Positions 17,365-25,132 of a stretch of DNA of 64,000 nt are shown here, piece by piece. The notes beneath the pieces are model-generated. The model was not told where the DNA came from. It did no database searches and saw nothing but the letters and a program-made list of their open reading frames with translations. Each line of letters starts with the position of its first letter. Positions within the stretch are counted from its first letter, which is position 1. Source of the stretch: Dyadobacter sp. CY312 (GTDB taxonomy: Bacteria > Bacteroidota > Bacteroidia > Cytophagales > Spirosomataceae); contig NZ_JAJUXG010000006.1 of the NCBI RefSeq assembly GCF_021390535.1, forward strand, positions 62,001-126,000, read 5' to 3'. A program made the translations under genes and the position numbers.

Positions 17365-18459
17365 CTATGACTCAAAATACAGCCATTTCAAAGCTTCCGG
17401 AAACTCTTTGCTCCAACGCTTTTCATTATGCTGTCCCTTTGGATCAATAGAAGTATTGATTTTTACGCGGCTATATCCAAAACCCTGGCTGTGCAGTGTT
17501 TCCTGTAATTTGTTAATGTTCGGAATCATGTTCGCACCTTCTTTCCCACCTGCATAAAGGTAAATGCGCGTTTCGAATGGTTCGAAGAAATGAATCGCGT
17601 CGAAATAAATACGTTGGGAGATCCAAAGCGAAGGAGAGAATATCATCAGTCGCCCGAATACATTTGGGAACATCAGTGCAGCGTAAATAGATAATAATCC
17701 GCCCACCGAACTTCCGCCCATTCCGGTATTGAGTCTGTCGGGTTTGGTCCGGTATTGTTTATCGACTGACGGTTTTAACGTATCTGTCACAAAACGAAGG
17801 AATTTGAGGCCAAGCCCTTTTCCTAACCGTGGATTATCGTAAGGTGAAAACTCCTGTACGCGGTCTTCCCCGGCATGGTCAATGGCAACGATGATCACAT
17901 CCGCCTTGCCCTCGGGTGCCAGTTTGGTAAGACTTTTATCAATTGCCCAGTTGCCGTATGGAGATCCGTCGCCAAAAAGATTTTGAGCGTCGGTCATGTA
18001 TAGTACCGGATAAGTGCGTTCCGGGTGTTCATAATAGTTGTGAGGCAAAAGGACGTGCACGCGTCTTTTTTTATTGAGTTGTGGGATTTCAAAAGTTTCA
18101 GAAAGTACTTCAACAATAGGAGCGAAATTCTCCTTTGTAGTTTTATCTTTTTGCCAACGCGTTATGTAATCTATTACAATGTCTTCGTTTGGATCCACAA
18201 CCCGGTTCGACTGGGGCTGTCCGTAGTTGTCAAGCTCAACCTGATCCCATCCGCCTCTTGTATATTTATATTCTAATGGTTCAGGAAGTTGCAGGTCTGC
18301 CGGGAACTGGAAGAAATAATGACCAGGTGTTTCTTCGGTCATTTGATATTCTTCAAGATCTGGTAACCATTCGCAAAAATTTCCTGTAATGAAAATGGGT
18401 CGTTTGTCTGATGCCGGAGTTTTTAATTCAATCCTAAGTGTATCTACTGCTACTTCCAT
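17365..18459 (-). CDS. Alpha/beta-hydrolase esterase with N-terminal carbohydrate-binding-like domain
   Basis: From the ATG at 18459 (MEVAVDTLRIELKTPASDKR) the product is 364 residues; an upstream in-frame ATG adds 13. The first 100 or so residues look like a CBM48/starch-binding beta-sandwich (PIFITGNFCEWLP, then YKYTRGGWDQVELD). The rest is an enterochelin-esterase/Fes-like hydrolase with MTDAQNLFGDG, nucleophile GGSSVGG (Ser about 251), an acid-bearing loop YLYAGGKEG, and a closing His in GQHNEKRW. No signal peptide is seen, so it is probably cytoplasmic. It could hydrolyse a siderophore or acyl ester; the window's uptake genes are 10 kb away, so a link is speculative. Confidence 0.82.
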   Translation of the reverse strand: MEVAVDTLRIELKTPASDKRPIFITGNFCEWLPDLEEYQMTEETPGHYFFQFPADLQLPEPLEYKYTRGGWDQVELDNYGQPQSNRVVDPNEDIVIDYITRWQKDKTTKENFAPIVEVLSETFEIPQLNKKRRVHVLLPHNYYEHPERTYPVLYMTDAQNLFGDGSPYGNWAIDKSLTKLAPEGKADVIIVAIDHAGEDRVQEFSPYDNPRLGKGLGLKFLRFVTDTLKPSVDKQYRTKPDRLNTGMGGSSVGGLLSIYAALMFPNVFGRLMIFSPSLWISQRIYFDAIHFFEPFETRIYLYAGGKEGANMIPNINKLQETLHSQGFGYSRVKINTSIDPKGQHNEKRWSKEFPEALKWLYFES

Positions 18460-18513
18460 GCGCTTAAAGTCACTGACTATGTGTAATTCGGGGTGCAAAT
18501 TTACGATTTAATC

Positions 18514-19014
18514 CTATTTTTTTACGTAGTCGACAAAGTTAAATGCAAAAAAATGTTTTTCATCTGCCTGATGAACAGTACGTTCGGTTTCGGTCCAGTC
18601 CTCGGGATTGTCGATTTGAAAAAAAGTATCGCCGTCAATTGTGGTTTCAACTTCGGTGATGTAAAGCTTGTCCGCAATTGGCTGCGTGAGTTTATACAAC
18701 TCACCGCCGCCGATTATAAAAGTTTCATCTGCGTTCAATTTTCGGGCTTCCTCCAATGCATCCGTTACATTGTGTACCACAATCACTCCTTCGTGTTGGA
18801 AATCAGTATTGCGGGTAATAACAATAGAAGTTCTCCCAGGCAATGGTTTCCCAATTGAGTCAAAAGTTTTTCTACCCATAATGATGGGATGCCCAAGCGT
18901 AAGATTTTTAAATCTCTTCAAGTCATCAGGCAACCGCCAGAGTAATTGATTATCCTTCCCGATCGCGCCATTCCGCGATACTGCTACTATAAGTGATACC
19001 ATCATCTTTTTCAT
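18514..19014 (-). CDS. folA: Dihydrofolate reductase
   Basis: A 166-residue protein with the full DHFR pattern: VSLIVAVSRNGAIGKDNQLLWRLPDDL (substrate loop and catalytic acid region), IIMGRKTFDSIGKPLPGR (NADPH site), and FIIGGGELYKLTQPIADKLYITEV. It reduces dihydrofolate to tetrahydrofolate with NADPH. No thymidylate synthase is adjacent. Two closely spaced Met codons (residues 1, 4 and 5) leave the exact start open by a few residues. Confidence 0.96.
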   Translation of the reverse strand: MKKMMVSLIVAVSRNGAIGKDNQLLWRLPDDLKRFKNLTLGHPIIMGRKTFDSIGKPLPGRTSIVITRNTDFQHEGVIVVHNVTDALEEARKLNADETFIIGGGELYKLTQPIADKLYITEVETTIDGDTFFQIDNPEDWTETERTVHQADEKHFFAFNFVDYVKK

Positions 19015-19288
19015 TTTGCAAATTTATTTAATAAAGAACAAAGACGGGCGATTTTGCAGGAATGTTACATTTCTGACGGGATTTCTGTTTTTCTGTAGGG
19101 GGCGTATTCTACCAATATTGCATCGCTACGCGATTTATATCTTGTTAACTGCTTCTCAGGTATGAAAAAGATTCGGACTGAAAGATGCCTCGTATCTAAC
19201 TGTGATTAGGAACGTTCGCAAGAAATCACGGCCGCCTCGCTTCAAGATATTGCATTATGGAATAAGCCCTGACCGGCTTGTGAACTCC

Positions 19289-19406
19289 TGTCCGTACACG
19301 TACAGAAATGTCCGATAATGAACAAACTCTCTAAAATGTTTTAATTATAAACAGTTGTTAATGAGCTACTTAGTTCTATATTGGGTTTGTGGCATAGTGA
19401 TTGGAT
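19289..19406 (+). promoter_or_regulatory. Paired palindromic operator and TGGCAT promoter-like element upstream of the adaptor gene
   Basis: Two TGTYC-N6-GRACA-type sites, TGTCC-GTACAC-GTACA (19289-19304) and TGTCC-GATAAT-GAACA (19309-19324), have centres exactly 20 bp apart. Then GTGGCATAGTGATTGGAT (19389-19406) resembles a sigma-54 -24/-12 element (TGGCA present, TTGG in place of TTGC). Its GG is 75 nt past the centre of the second site and 64 nt before the adaptor ATG at 19456. The same geometry recurs at three other loci in the window. The sigma-54 identity is inference. Confidence 0.6.
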
Positions 19407-19455
19407 AAAAGAAGTAAGATTAAAAACCGGATATCAATTATTATTACAAAATATA

Positions 19456-20763
19456 ATGGAAGTAAAAACACCTAACTCGTCAAGTTCCAGTAACGGATTC
19501 ACTGGAGGATCAACAACGATGGACAAAGTAAAACCAAAGAAATTCTGGACCAATCAGCGTATCGGACTTATAGCCGGAAGCACGCTGCTCGTTGGGTTTT
19601 TGATATACCAATTTTTTCTTTCAGATAAACGAAGCAAGCTGAATGTAGAGCAGGATAAGCTCACCATCTCGGCGGTTTCACAGGGTAAGTTCGACGAATT
19701 TATCGTGGTGACCGGGGTTGTTCAGCCTTTAAAAACAATTCAGCTGGATGCAATTGTAGGTGGTTATGTGACCGAAAAGTTGATCGAAGGTGGAAATATG
19801 GTGAAGCAAGGTGAGGTGTTGCTGCGACTGGAAAATCAAAATCTGAAACTGAGCTTTTTGCAATCTGAAACGGAAGCAAGCCGACTGGTGAATGATCTTC
19901 AAAACACACGTCAGACTTTGAAAATCGCACGATTTAATCTGCAAAAATCTTTAAGTGAATTAGATTTTCAGATCGATCAGGCAAAAGATGCGCATGACCG
20001 GAATACGAAGCTATACAAAGATAAGGTGATTCCTGATGCTGATTATTTAAAAACGAAGCGGGATTACGAGCGTTTGGTGAAACAAAGGGATATTGAAATA
20101 GAGTCTCAAAAATACCAGGAAGAGAATGCGAAAATGCAGATCAGCCAATTGGAGGGAACCTTGGCAAGTACACAAAAGAACGTGAACCTCTGGAAGCAAA
20201 CTTTGGAAAATCTCTCGGTAAAAGCACCTGTTACGGGCTTACTCTCGTCTATGAACGTTGAAGTCGGTTCTAATATCAGTCAGGGACAAAACATAGGTCA
20301 GATTGATGATTTGAACGGATTTAAAATGCGGGTAGGAGTGGATGAGCATTATATTTCCCGAATCTTCGCCGGACTCACAGGAACAATGGATTTTAATGGA
20401 AAAGAGTATTCTCTAAAAATCATCAAGATATATCCGGAAGTAAAAAGCGGACGGTTTGAAGTGGACATGCAGTTTGACAAAGCTCCTGAATTAATAAAAA
20501 GAGGTCAATCCGCACCGATTCGTTTGCAACTTGGACAGCCTTCTCAGGCTACACTGTTACCGGTTGGAGGATTCTTCTCCGAAACAGGCGGGAACTGGGT
20601 ATATGTCCTGAACGAAGACGGCAAAAGAGCATCAAAACGTAAGATAACACTTGGCCGCAAAAATCCGGAATACTTCGAAGTACTGGACGGTCTTAAACCT
20701 GGCGAAAAAGTGATCACAAGTTCGTATGAGAACTTCGGAGACAACGAAGTACTTGAATTTTAA
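19456..20763 (+). CDS. HlyD/MacA-family periplasmic adaptor protein
   Basis: From the ATG at 19456 (MEVKTPNSSSSSNGFTGGST) the product is 435 residues; an upstream TTG frame start is less likely because it would overlap the promoter-like element. A single membrane segment (about residues 36-55) anchors a periplasmic part. That part has a split lipoyl-like domain (LDAIVGGYVTEKLIEGGNMVKQGEVLLRLEN and VKAPVTGLLSSMNVEVG), a long coiled-coil hairpin between them (about 120-245) and beta-barrel/membrane-proximal domains at the end. It would link inner-membrane FtsX-type permeases to an outer-membrane TolC channel. No TolC gene is in the window. Confidence 0.9.
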   Translation: MEVKTPNSSSSSNGFTGGSTTMDKVKPKKFWTNQRIGLIAGSTLLVGFLIYQFFLSDKRSKLNVEQDKLTISAVSQGKFDEFIVVTGVVQPLKTIQLDAIVGGYVTEKLIEGGNMVKQGEVLLRLENQNLKLSFLQSETEASRLVNDLQNTRQTLKIARFNLQKSLSELDFQIDQAKDAHDRNTKLYKDKVIPDADYLKTKRDYERLVKQRDIEIESQKYQEENAKMQISQLEGTLASTQKNVNLWKQTLENLSVKAPVTGLLSSMNVEVGSNISQGQNIGQIDDLNGFKMRVGVDEHYISRIFAGLTGTMDFNGKEYSLKIIKIYPEVKSGRFEVDMQFDKAPELIKRGQSAPIRLQLGQPSQATLLPVGGFFSETGGNWVYVLNEDGKRASKRKITLGRKNPEYFEVLDGLKPGEKVITSSYENFGDNEVLEF

Positions 20764-20866
20764 TAAACCGCAATGGGCACAAAGGTCTGCGCAATATGCG
20801 TAAGAAACCTGCAATCAAAATCTTTGCGTCCATTGCGAAATACATTGCATCTATTGCGGTTAAAAT
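20764..20866. repeat. Imperfect palindromic repeat, CCGCAATGGGCGCAA family, copy 2
   Basis: Between the adaptor and ATPase genes lies AACCGCAATGGGCACAAAG followed by CTTTGCGTCCATTGCG and TCTATTGCGGTTAAAA. It is a diverged relative of the block after hslU, again with opposed GCAATGG/CCATTGC arms framed by AACCGC and GCGGTT. Confidence 0.6.
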
Positions 20867-20899
20867 AACTAGTAGTCAAAAGAAACAACATATTACCCG

Positions 20900-21577
20900 A
20901 TGATCAAAATTACCAACATGCATAAAATCTTCTCTACGGAGGAGGTTGAGACAACAGCCCTCAATGGGATCGATATGGAAGTGAAAGATGGCGAATTTGT
21001 TGCCATCATGGGACCTTCCGGTTGTGGAAAATCCACATTGCTGAACATCCTCGGACTGCTTGATAATCCAAGTGAGGGTTCGTACGAATTCTATGGCACA
21101 GAGGTAGGGAAAATGTCGGAAAGGCAAAGAGCTCAGATACGAAAAGGAAACATCGGTTTCGTTTTCCAAAGTTTTAACCTGATCGACGAACTAACGGTAT
21201 ATGAAAACGTGGAGCTTCCTTTGCTATACCTGAAAACTCCTCCCGCTGAACGCAAGGAAAAAGTAGAAGCTGCTCTTACACGTATGAATATGATGCACCG
21301 TCGGAATCACTTTCCACAGCAACTTTCGGGTGGTCAGCAGCAACGTACAGCCATTGCACGTGCAGTAGTTGCCAATCCTAAAACGATACTGGCCGATGAG
21401 CCGACTGGTAACCTTGACTCCAAAAATGGTGAAGAGGTAATGAATTTGCTAAGCCAGCTGAACAATGCAGGGACGACTATCCTGATGGTAACACACTCTC
21501 CGTATGATGCGGGTTTTGCGCATCGGATTGTGAATCTGTTTGATGGTAAAATCGTGACAGAAAAAGTGCACGTATAG
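20900..21577 (+). CDS. ABC transporter ATP-binding protein, MacB/LolD type
   Basis: A 225-residue nucleotide-binding subunit: Walker A GPSGCGKST (38-46), Q-loop VFQSFNLIDELTVYENVELP (from residue 88), signature LSGGQQQR (142-149), Walker B ILADEP with catalytic Glu167, D-loop NLDS and H-loop MVTHSP. The sequence context is that of the lipoprotein/antimicrobial-peptide exporter group (LolD, MacB, YbbA), the partners of FtsX-like permeases. It follows the adaptor gene by 136 nt. It is the only ABC ATPase in a window with ten candidate permease partners. Confidence 0.95.
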   Translation: MIKITNMHKIFSTEEVETTALNGIDMEVKDGEFVAIMGPSGCGKSTLLNILGLLDNPSEGSYEFYGTEVGKMSERQRAQIRKGNIGFVFQSFNLIDELTVYENVELPLLYLKTPPAERKEKVEAALTRMNMMHRRNHFPQQLSGGQQQRTAIARAVVANPKTILADEPTGNLDSKNGEEVMNLLSQLNNAGTTILMVTHSPYDAGFAHRIVNLFDGKIVTEKVHV

Positions 21578-21597
21578 GAGCCGAAAGTAACAATAGC

Positions 21598-21622
21598 CCT
21601 CGTTTGTGTCTTCACAAACGAG
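21598..21622. repeat. GTTTGTG palindrome, locus 1
   Basis: The arms CTCGTTTGTG and CACAAACGAG are separated by TCTT, directly after the ATPase gene. A decayed relative lies near 21741-21762 (TTTGCGTCCTCCCAAACGAG). Confidence 0.8.
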
Positions 21623-21879
21623 TTTGGCTATGACGTATCGCTGGCGATTGTGTTCTCCAAAAAAGTTTGGTTGTGATGCTTAAATCGCTGGCTTTGAACA
21701 CAGTCTGTGTCAATCAGGATACCAGATATTCATTGTCCTCCTTTGCGTCCTCCCAAACGAGTTGGCTATGTGTTAAGATGCTGCTTACTAATATAATCAG
21801 TATCAAAAAAAGATACCAAAATCATAAATGCGGGCTAAGAACTTATAACTAAGTGCTCGTAGCCAGAAATTTACCAGCC

Positions 21880-22455
21880 ATGAAAAGAAAAATCCTCACC
21901 GTATTGTTAGCTGGTGTTTCAACACTTGCTTTTGCTCAGCAAAAAAATCATTTGAGTCGTTGTATTGATGATGACGGACGAAAGTTATCCATCAGTGTCA
22001 ACGGGACTGTAAACGGAGAAAGCATCGACTATCGTCGCACCTTTGATGTAGCCGGGCTTAGCAAGGACGAAAGGACTGCAATAACCCAGAAAGTTTTTGA
22101 ATCACTGGGAATTGGTGAAGTAGCCGCCCCCAAACCGCCACGTCCTGCAAACGCTCCCGAATCGGCACGATCTGCACGCGCTTCTACCACATATGCTCAT
22201 GTTTCTGAACAAGAGAATGAAGATGTGAAACCGGTTTTTGGCACCAGATCACAACCTTACAAGAAGGAAGTGGACTTTGACAATAATTCTGGTGAAATGC
22301 ACCTTCGTTATCAGTTTATGAGAGAAGGAGATGAGTTTATTTTTGAAAAAACTGTTGACGTCAGTGCTAAATCGGAAAAACAGCGTGAAACGATCATCAA
22401 AAATTTTGAGGCGGAAATAGGACTTCCCTCGGCCATTGAAGAAGTTTCTTTTTAA
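21880..22455 (+). CDS. Secreted hypothetical protein with an internal duplication
   Basis: The ATG at 21880 gives 191 residues with a clear signal peptide (MKRKILTVLLAGVSTLAFAQ); the in-frame ATG 27 nt earlier would weaken it. I do not recognise a family. The mature protein has two similar halves: SIDYRRTFDVAGLSKDERTA followed by ITQKVFESLGIGE, and FIFEKTVDVSAKSEKQRETI followed by IKNFEAEIGLP. They are joined by a Pro/Ala/Ser-rich linker (KPPRPANAPESARSARAS). It sits between the ATPase gene and permease 1 on the same strand, so it may be a periplasmic accessory of the exporter, which is inference. Confidence 0.7.
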   Translation: MKRKILTVLLAGVSTLAFAQQKNHLSRCIDDDGRKLSISVNGTVNGESIDYRRTFDVAGLSKDERTAITQKVFESLGIGEVAAPKPPRPANAPESARSARASTTYAHVSEQENEDVKPVFGTRSQPYKKEVDFDNNSGEMHLRYQFMREGDEFIFEKTVDVSAKSEKQRETIIKNFEAEIGLPSAIEEVSF

Positions 22456-22469
22456 ATAATATCTCCCCC

Positions 22470-22651
22470 ATTAAGGAGCGATTAGCATTTAGCTTATGGC
22501 CATTAGCTTCGTTTTACGAACAATTAACACTAGCCTGGTATAACTTTGAATACAGGTCGAAGTTTTGAGAAATGTCAGAAATTTTGTTTCAATACGATTT
22601 AGCTAAAAGCTAGTCGCTCACAGCTAGTCGCCCACAGCAAACCGCTAAAAA
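22470..22651 (+). repeat. Duplicated 5' leader upstream of permease 1
   Basis: This spacer shares an ordered set of blocks with the spacer before permease 3 (27500-27646): TTAGCTTCGTT/TTGGCTTCGTT, then ATTTTGTTTCARTACGAYTT, then AGCTAAMAGCTAKTCGCT. It suggests that permease genes were duplicated together with their leader. Confidence 0.6.
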
Positions 22652-25069
22652 ATGCTTAAAAACTATCTAAAAATCGCCTGGCGGAATTTCCTTAAACAGA
22701 AAGTTTATTCCTTCATTAATATTACCGGACTCGGGGTCGGCATGGCTTGCTGTGTCCTCATTTTTGTCTTTGTCAGGAATGAACTTTCGTACGATAGTTA
22801 CCATGAAAAAGGGGACCGGATTTACAGGGTCATTCACGGTTCAACCGCTCCGGTGGGAGAGGGCACTGGATCAGAACCTTTTTGGGTCTGGGGAAATGCG
22901 CCTGTCGGACCTGCTTTGAAACAGGATTTTCCAGAGATTGAGAAGGTGGTTCAGTTTTCCGGAAGATCGGATCTTTTGCTGAAAAATGGAGACAAAGTCT
23001 ATCAGGAAGAAGGGGTTTTCTTTATGGATTCCACAGTCTTTGACGTTTTCAGCTGGAAGTTGATTCAGGGCAATCCAAAGACTGCCTTGATAGCACCATT
23101 CAGTATCGTTTTGACGGAAAGCACTGCCAGGAAATATTTCGGTAGCGAGAATCCGATAGGGAAATCCCTGGTGGGAAGTGAATCTGCCGGAAGAGCCAAT
23201 GCTGGTATCTACACCGTAACGGGCATTATGCCGGATCTTCCCCTCAACTCACATTTCCGGTTCAATGCACTTCTGTCGATGAGTACTTTTCAGAAATCAC
23301 TTCCCGATATATTTACTAATTGGGGTTACGTAGATTTTTACACGTATTTTCTTGTCCGTAAAGGTTTTGATGAAGCGGCGTTCAATAAGAAAATCGCAGG
23401 ATTTATAGAGAGAAGAAAGGCAGATGACAACTCAAAATATACAATTGCCATAGAGCCGCTGCGTGACGTTTATCTCAAAACAACCGCAGAGAGGCAACCG
23501 GGAGAGACGGGCAGTTTGACCAATATTTATGTTTTTTCCATGATCGGATTATTCATATTGGTTATAGCCATCATTAATTTTATGAACCTGTCAACTGCCA
23601 GATCCTTGGAAAGGGCAAAAGAAGTTGGAATCAGAAAATCGATAGGAGCAGACCGTGGAAGCCTGATTTATCAGTTCCTGGGCGAATCCTTAATTATTGT
23701 TTTTATGTCGGCCTTCGCCGCAGTGCTTTTTATAGCTATAGCATTGCCTGTAATGACTAACCTCACCGGAAAAGAACTTTCGATCCAAAGCTTTGTCAGT
23801 TGGCAGACGGTTCCATTTTTTCTTGGTATTATGTTGATAATAGGCATTTTAGCTGGTTCATATCCTGCTTTGGTTTTGTCCGGCTTCGATCCTGTAAAAA
23901 TTCTGAAAGGAATTAATAAATCAAGTGCGAGGGGAGTAAACCTCAGAAGGGGACTGGTGGTTTTCCAATTCAGCCTTTCCATAGCGCTAATTGCGGGGAC
24001 GATGATTGTGTACTTCCAGACAGGACACCTGCTGGACGGCAATTTGGGCTTTGACAAAGAACGCATGCTCGTACTGGATTACAACTATGATGAGACAGTA
24101 AATGGGAAGATGGAAACATTGAAAGCTGAAATGGAAGCCAATCCAGGCATACGCTCCGCAGCATTCTCCCGAAGTGTTCCCGGAAGTTACTTTCCAAATG
24201 CGGGTACGGGTATACAGGGAGCTGATGGTGAAATGAAGTGGGAAGGCCAGGCTGTATTTCAGGTTGGTACGGATTTCATCAGCCACTATGGGCTGGAACT
24301 TGTGGCAGGAAGGACTTATTCCAGGGATCATCCTTCTGATCTTAAAGAAGCGATTGTGATCAATGAGGCGGCAGCACGGCAATATGGTTATGCCAATCCG
24401 AAAGATATCATCGGTAAAAAATTTGATCAGTGGGGTAGGAAAGGCGAGGTAATCGGGGTGGTAAAAGATTTTAACTACATCTCGCTGCACCAGAAAATTG
24501 AGCCTCTGACCTTACCGTTGGAACCCAATGCCAGCAGGTATTTATCTTTGAAGATAAAATCCGAAAACCTTCCTGAAACCCTTGCCCAAGTGGAGCGGAT
24601 ATGGAAAAAACTGGCACCCCAAAGACCTTTCCTGTATAGTTTTCTGGATCAGGATTTTGATCGCCAATACCAGTCGGATTTTCGATTTAGAAAGATATTT
24701 ACCACATTTTCCGTCCTGGCAATTCTTATCGCCTGCCTTGGATTATTGGGGCTGGCTACTTACACGGCAGAACAAAGAACCAAAGAAATAGGCATCAGGA
24801 AAGTACTGGGTGCCTCGGTAGTAAGGATTGTTGCATTGTTATCAGGTGATTTTGTGAAACTGGTGATCATCGCTGTCCTGATAGCTTCACCCGTCGCCTG
24901 GTGGGCCATGAGCAAGTGGTTACAAGGTTTTGCTTACAGGATAGAGATTCAGTGGTGGATGTTTGCACTAGCCGGACTGGTGGTCGTAGTGATTGCGCTG
25001 GTTACCGTAAGTTTTCAGGCAATAAAAGCGGCTTTGATGAATCCGATAAAAACGTTAAAAAGCGAATAG
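22652..25069 (+). CDS. FtsX-like ABC permease, paralogue 1
   Basis: An 805-residue inner-membrane permease starting MLKNYLKIAWRNFLKQKVYS. Membrane segment 1 (about 20-42) is followed by a MacB-type periplasmic domain (45-280), a first FtsX block of three segments (about 290-410) with RAKEVGIRKSIGA, a fifth segment near 435, a second periplasmic domain (with IGVVKDFNYISLH) and a final FtsX block with QRTKEIGIRKVLGASV. It ends NPIKTLKSE. This is the fused double-unit, YbbP-like layout with eight membrane segments. It lacks its own ATPase domain and presumably uses the ATPase at 20900-21577. Permease 2 starts 64 nt downstream. Confidence 0.93.
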   Translation: MLKNYLKIAWRNFLKQKVYSFINITGLGVGMACCVLIFVFVRNELSYDSYHEKGDRIYRVIHGSTAPVGEGTGSEPFWVWGNAPVGPALKQDFPEIEKVVQFSGRSDLLLKNGDKVYQEEGVFFMDSTVFDVFSWKLIQGNPKTALIAPFSIVLTESTARKYFGSENPIGKSLVGSESAGRANAGIYTVTGIMPDLPLNSHFRFNALLSMSTFQKSLPDIFTNWGYVDFYTYFLVRKGFDEAAFNKKIAGFIERRKADDNSKYTIAIEPLRDVYLKTTAERQPGETGSLTNIYVFSMIGLFILVIAIINFMNLSTARSLERAKEVGIRKSIGADRGSLIYQFLGESLIIVFMSAFAAVLFIAIALPVMTNLTGKELSIQSFVSWQTVPFFLGIMLIIGILAGSYPALVLSGFDPVKILKGINKSSARGVNLRRGLVVFQFSLSIALIAGTMIVYFQTGHLLDGNLGFDKERMLVLDYNYDETVNGKMETLKAEMEANPGIRSAAFSRSVPGSYFPNAGTGIQGADGEMKWEGQAVFQVGTDFISHYGLELVAGRTYSRDHPSDLKEAIVINEAAARQYGYANPKDIIGKKFDQWGRKGEVIGVVKDFNYISLHQKIEPLTLPLEPNASRYLSLKIKSENLPETLAQVERIWKKLAPQRPFLYSFLDQDFDRQYQSDFRFRKIFTTFSVLAILIACLGLLGLATYTAEQRTKEIGIRKVLGASVVRIVALLSGDFVKLVIIAVLIASPVAWWAMSKWLQGFAYRIEIQWWMFALAGLVVVVIALVTVSFQAIKAALMNPIKTLKSE

Positions 25070-25132
25070 AGCTTTGGGGAAGGGGCATGGGAAATCTGTG
25101 CGTCTTGCCCAAAGCCTACAACCCTTATCCCT

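Noticed and set aside
19381..19455. TTG start for the adaptor gene 75 nt upstream
   Set aside because: It would place the TGGCAT promoter-like element inside the gene; the ATG at 19456 gives a normal adaptor N-terminus.
22535..22552. CTGGTATAACTTTGAATA before permease 1 as a member of the TGGYRY promoter set
   Set aside because: It resembles the element, but no TGTYC-N6-GRACA site lies about 75 nt upstream.
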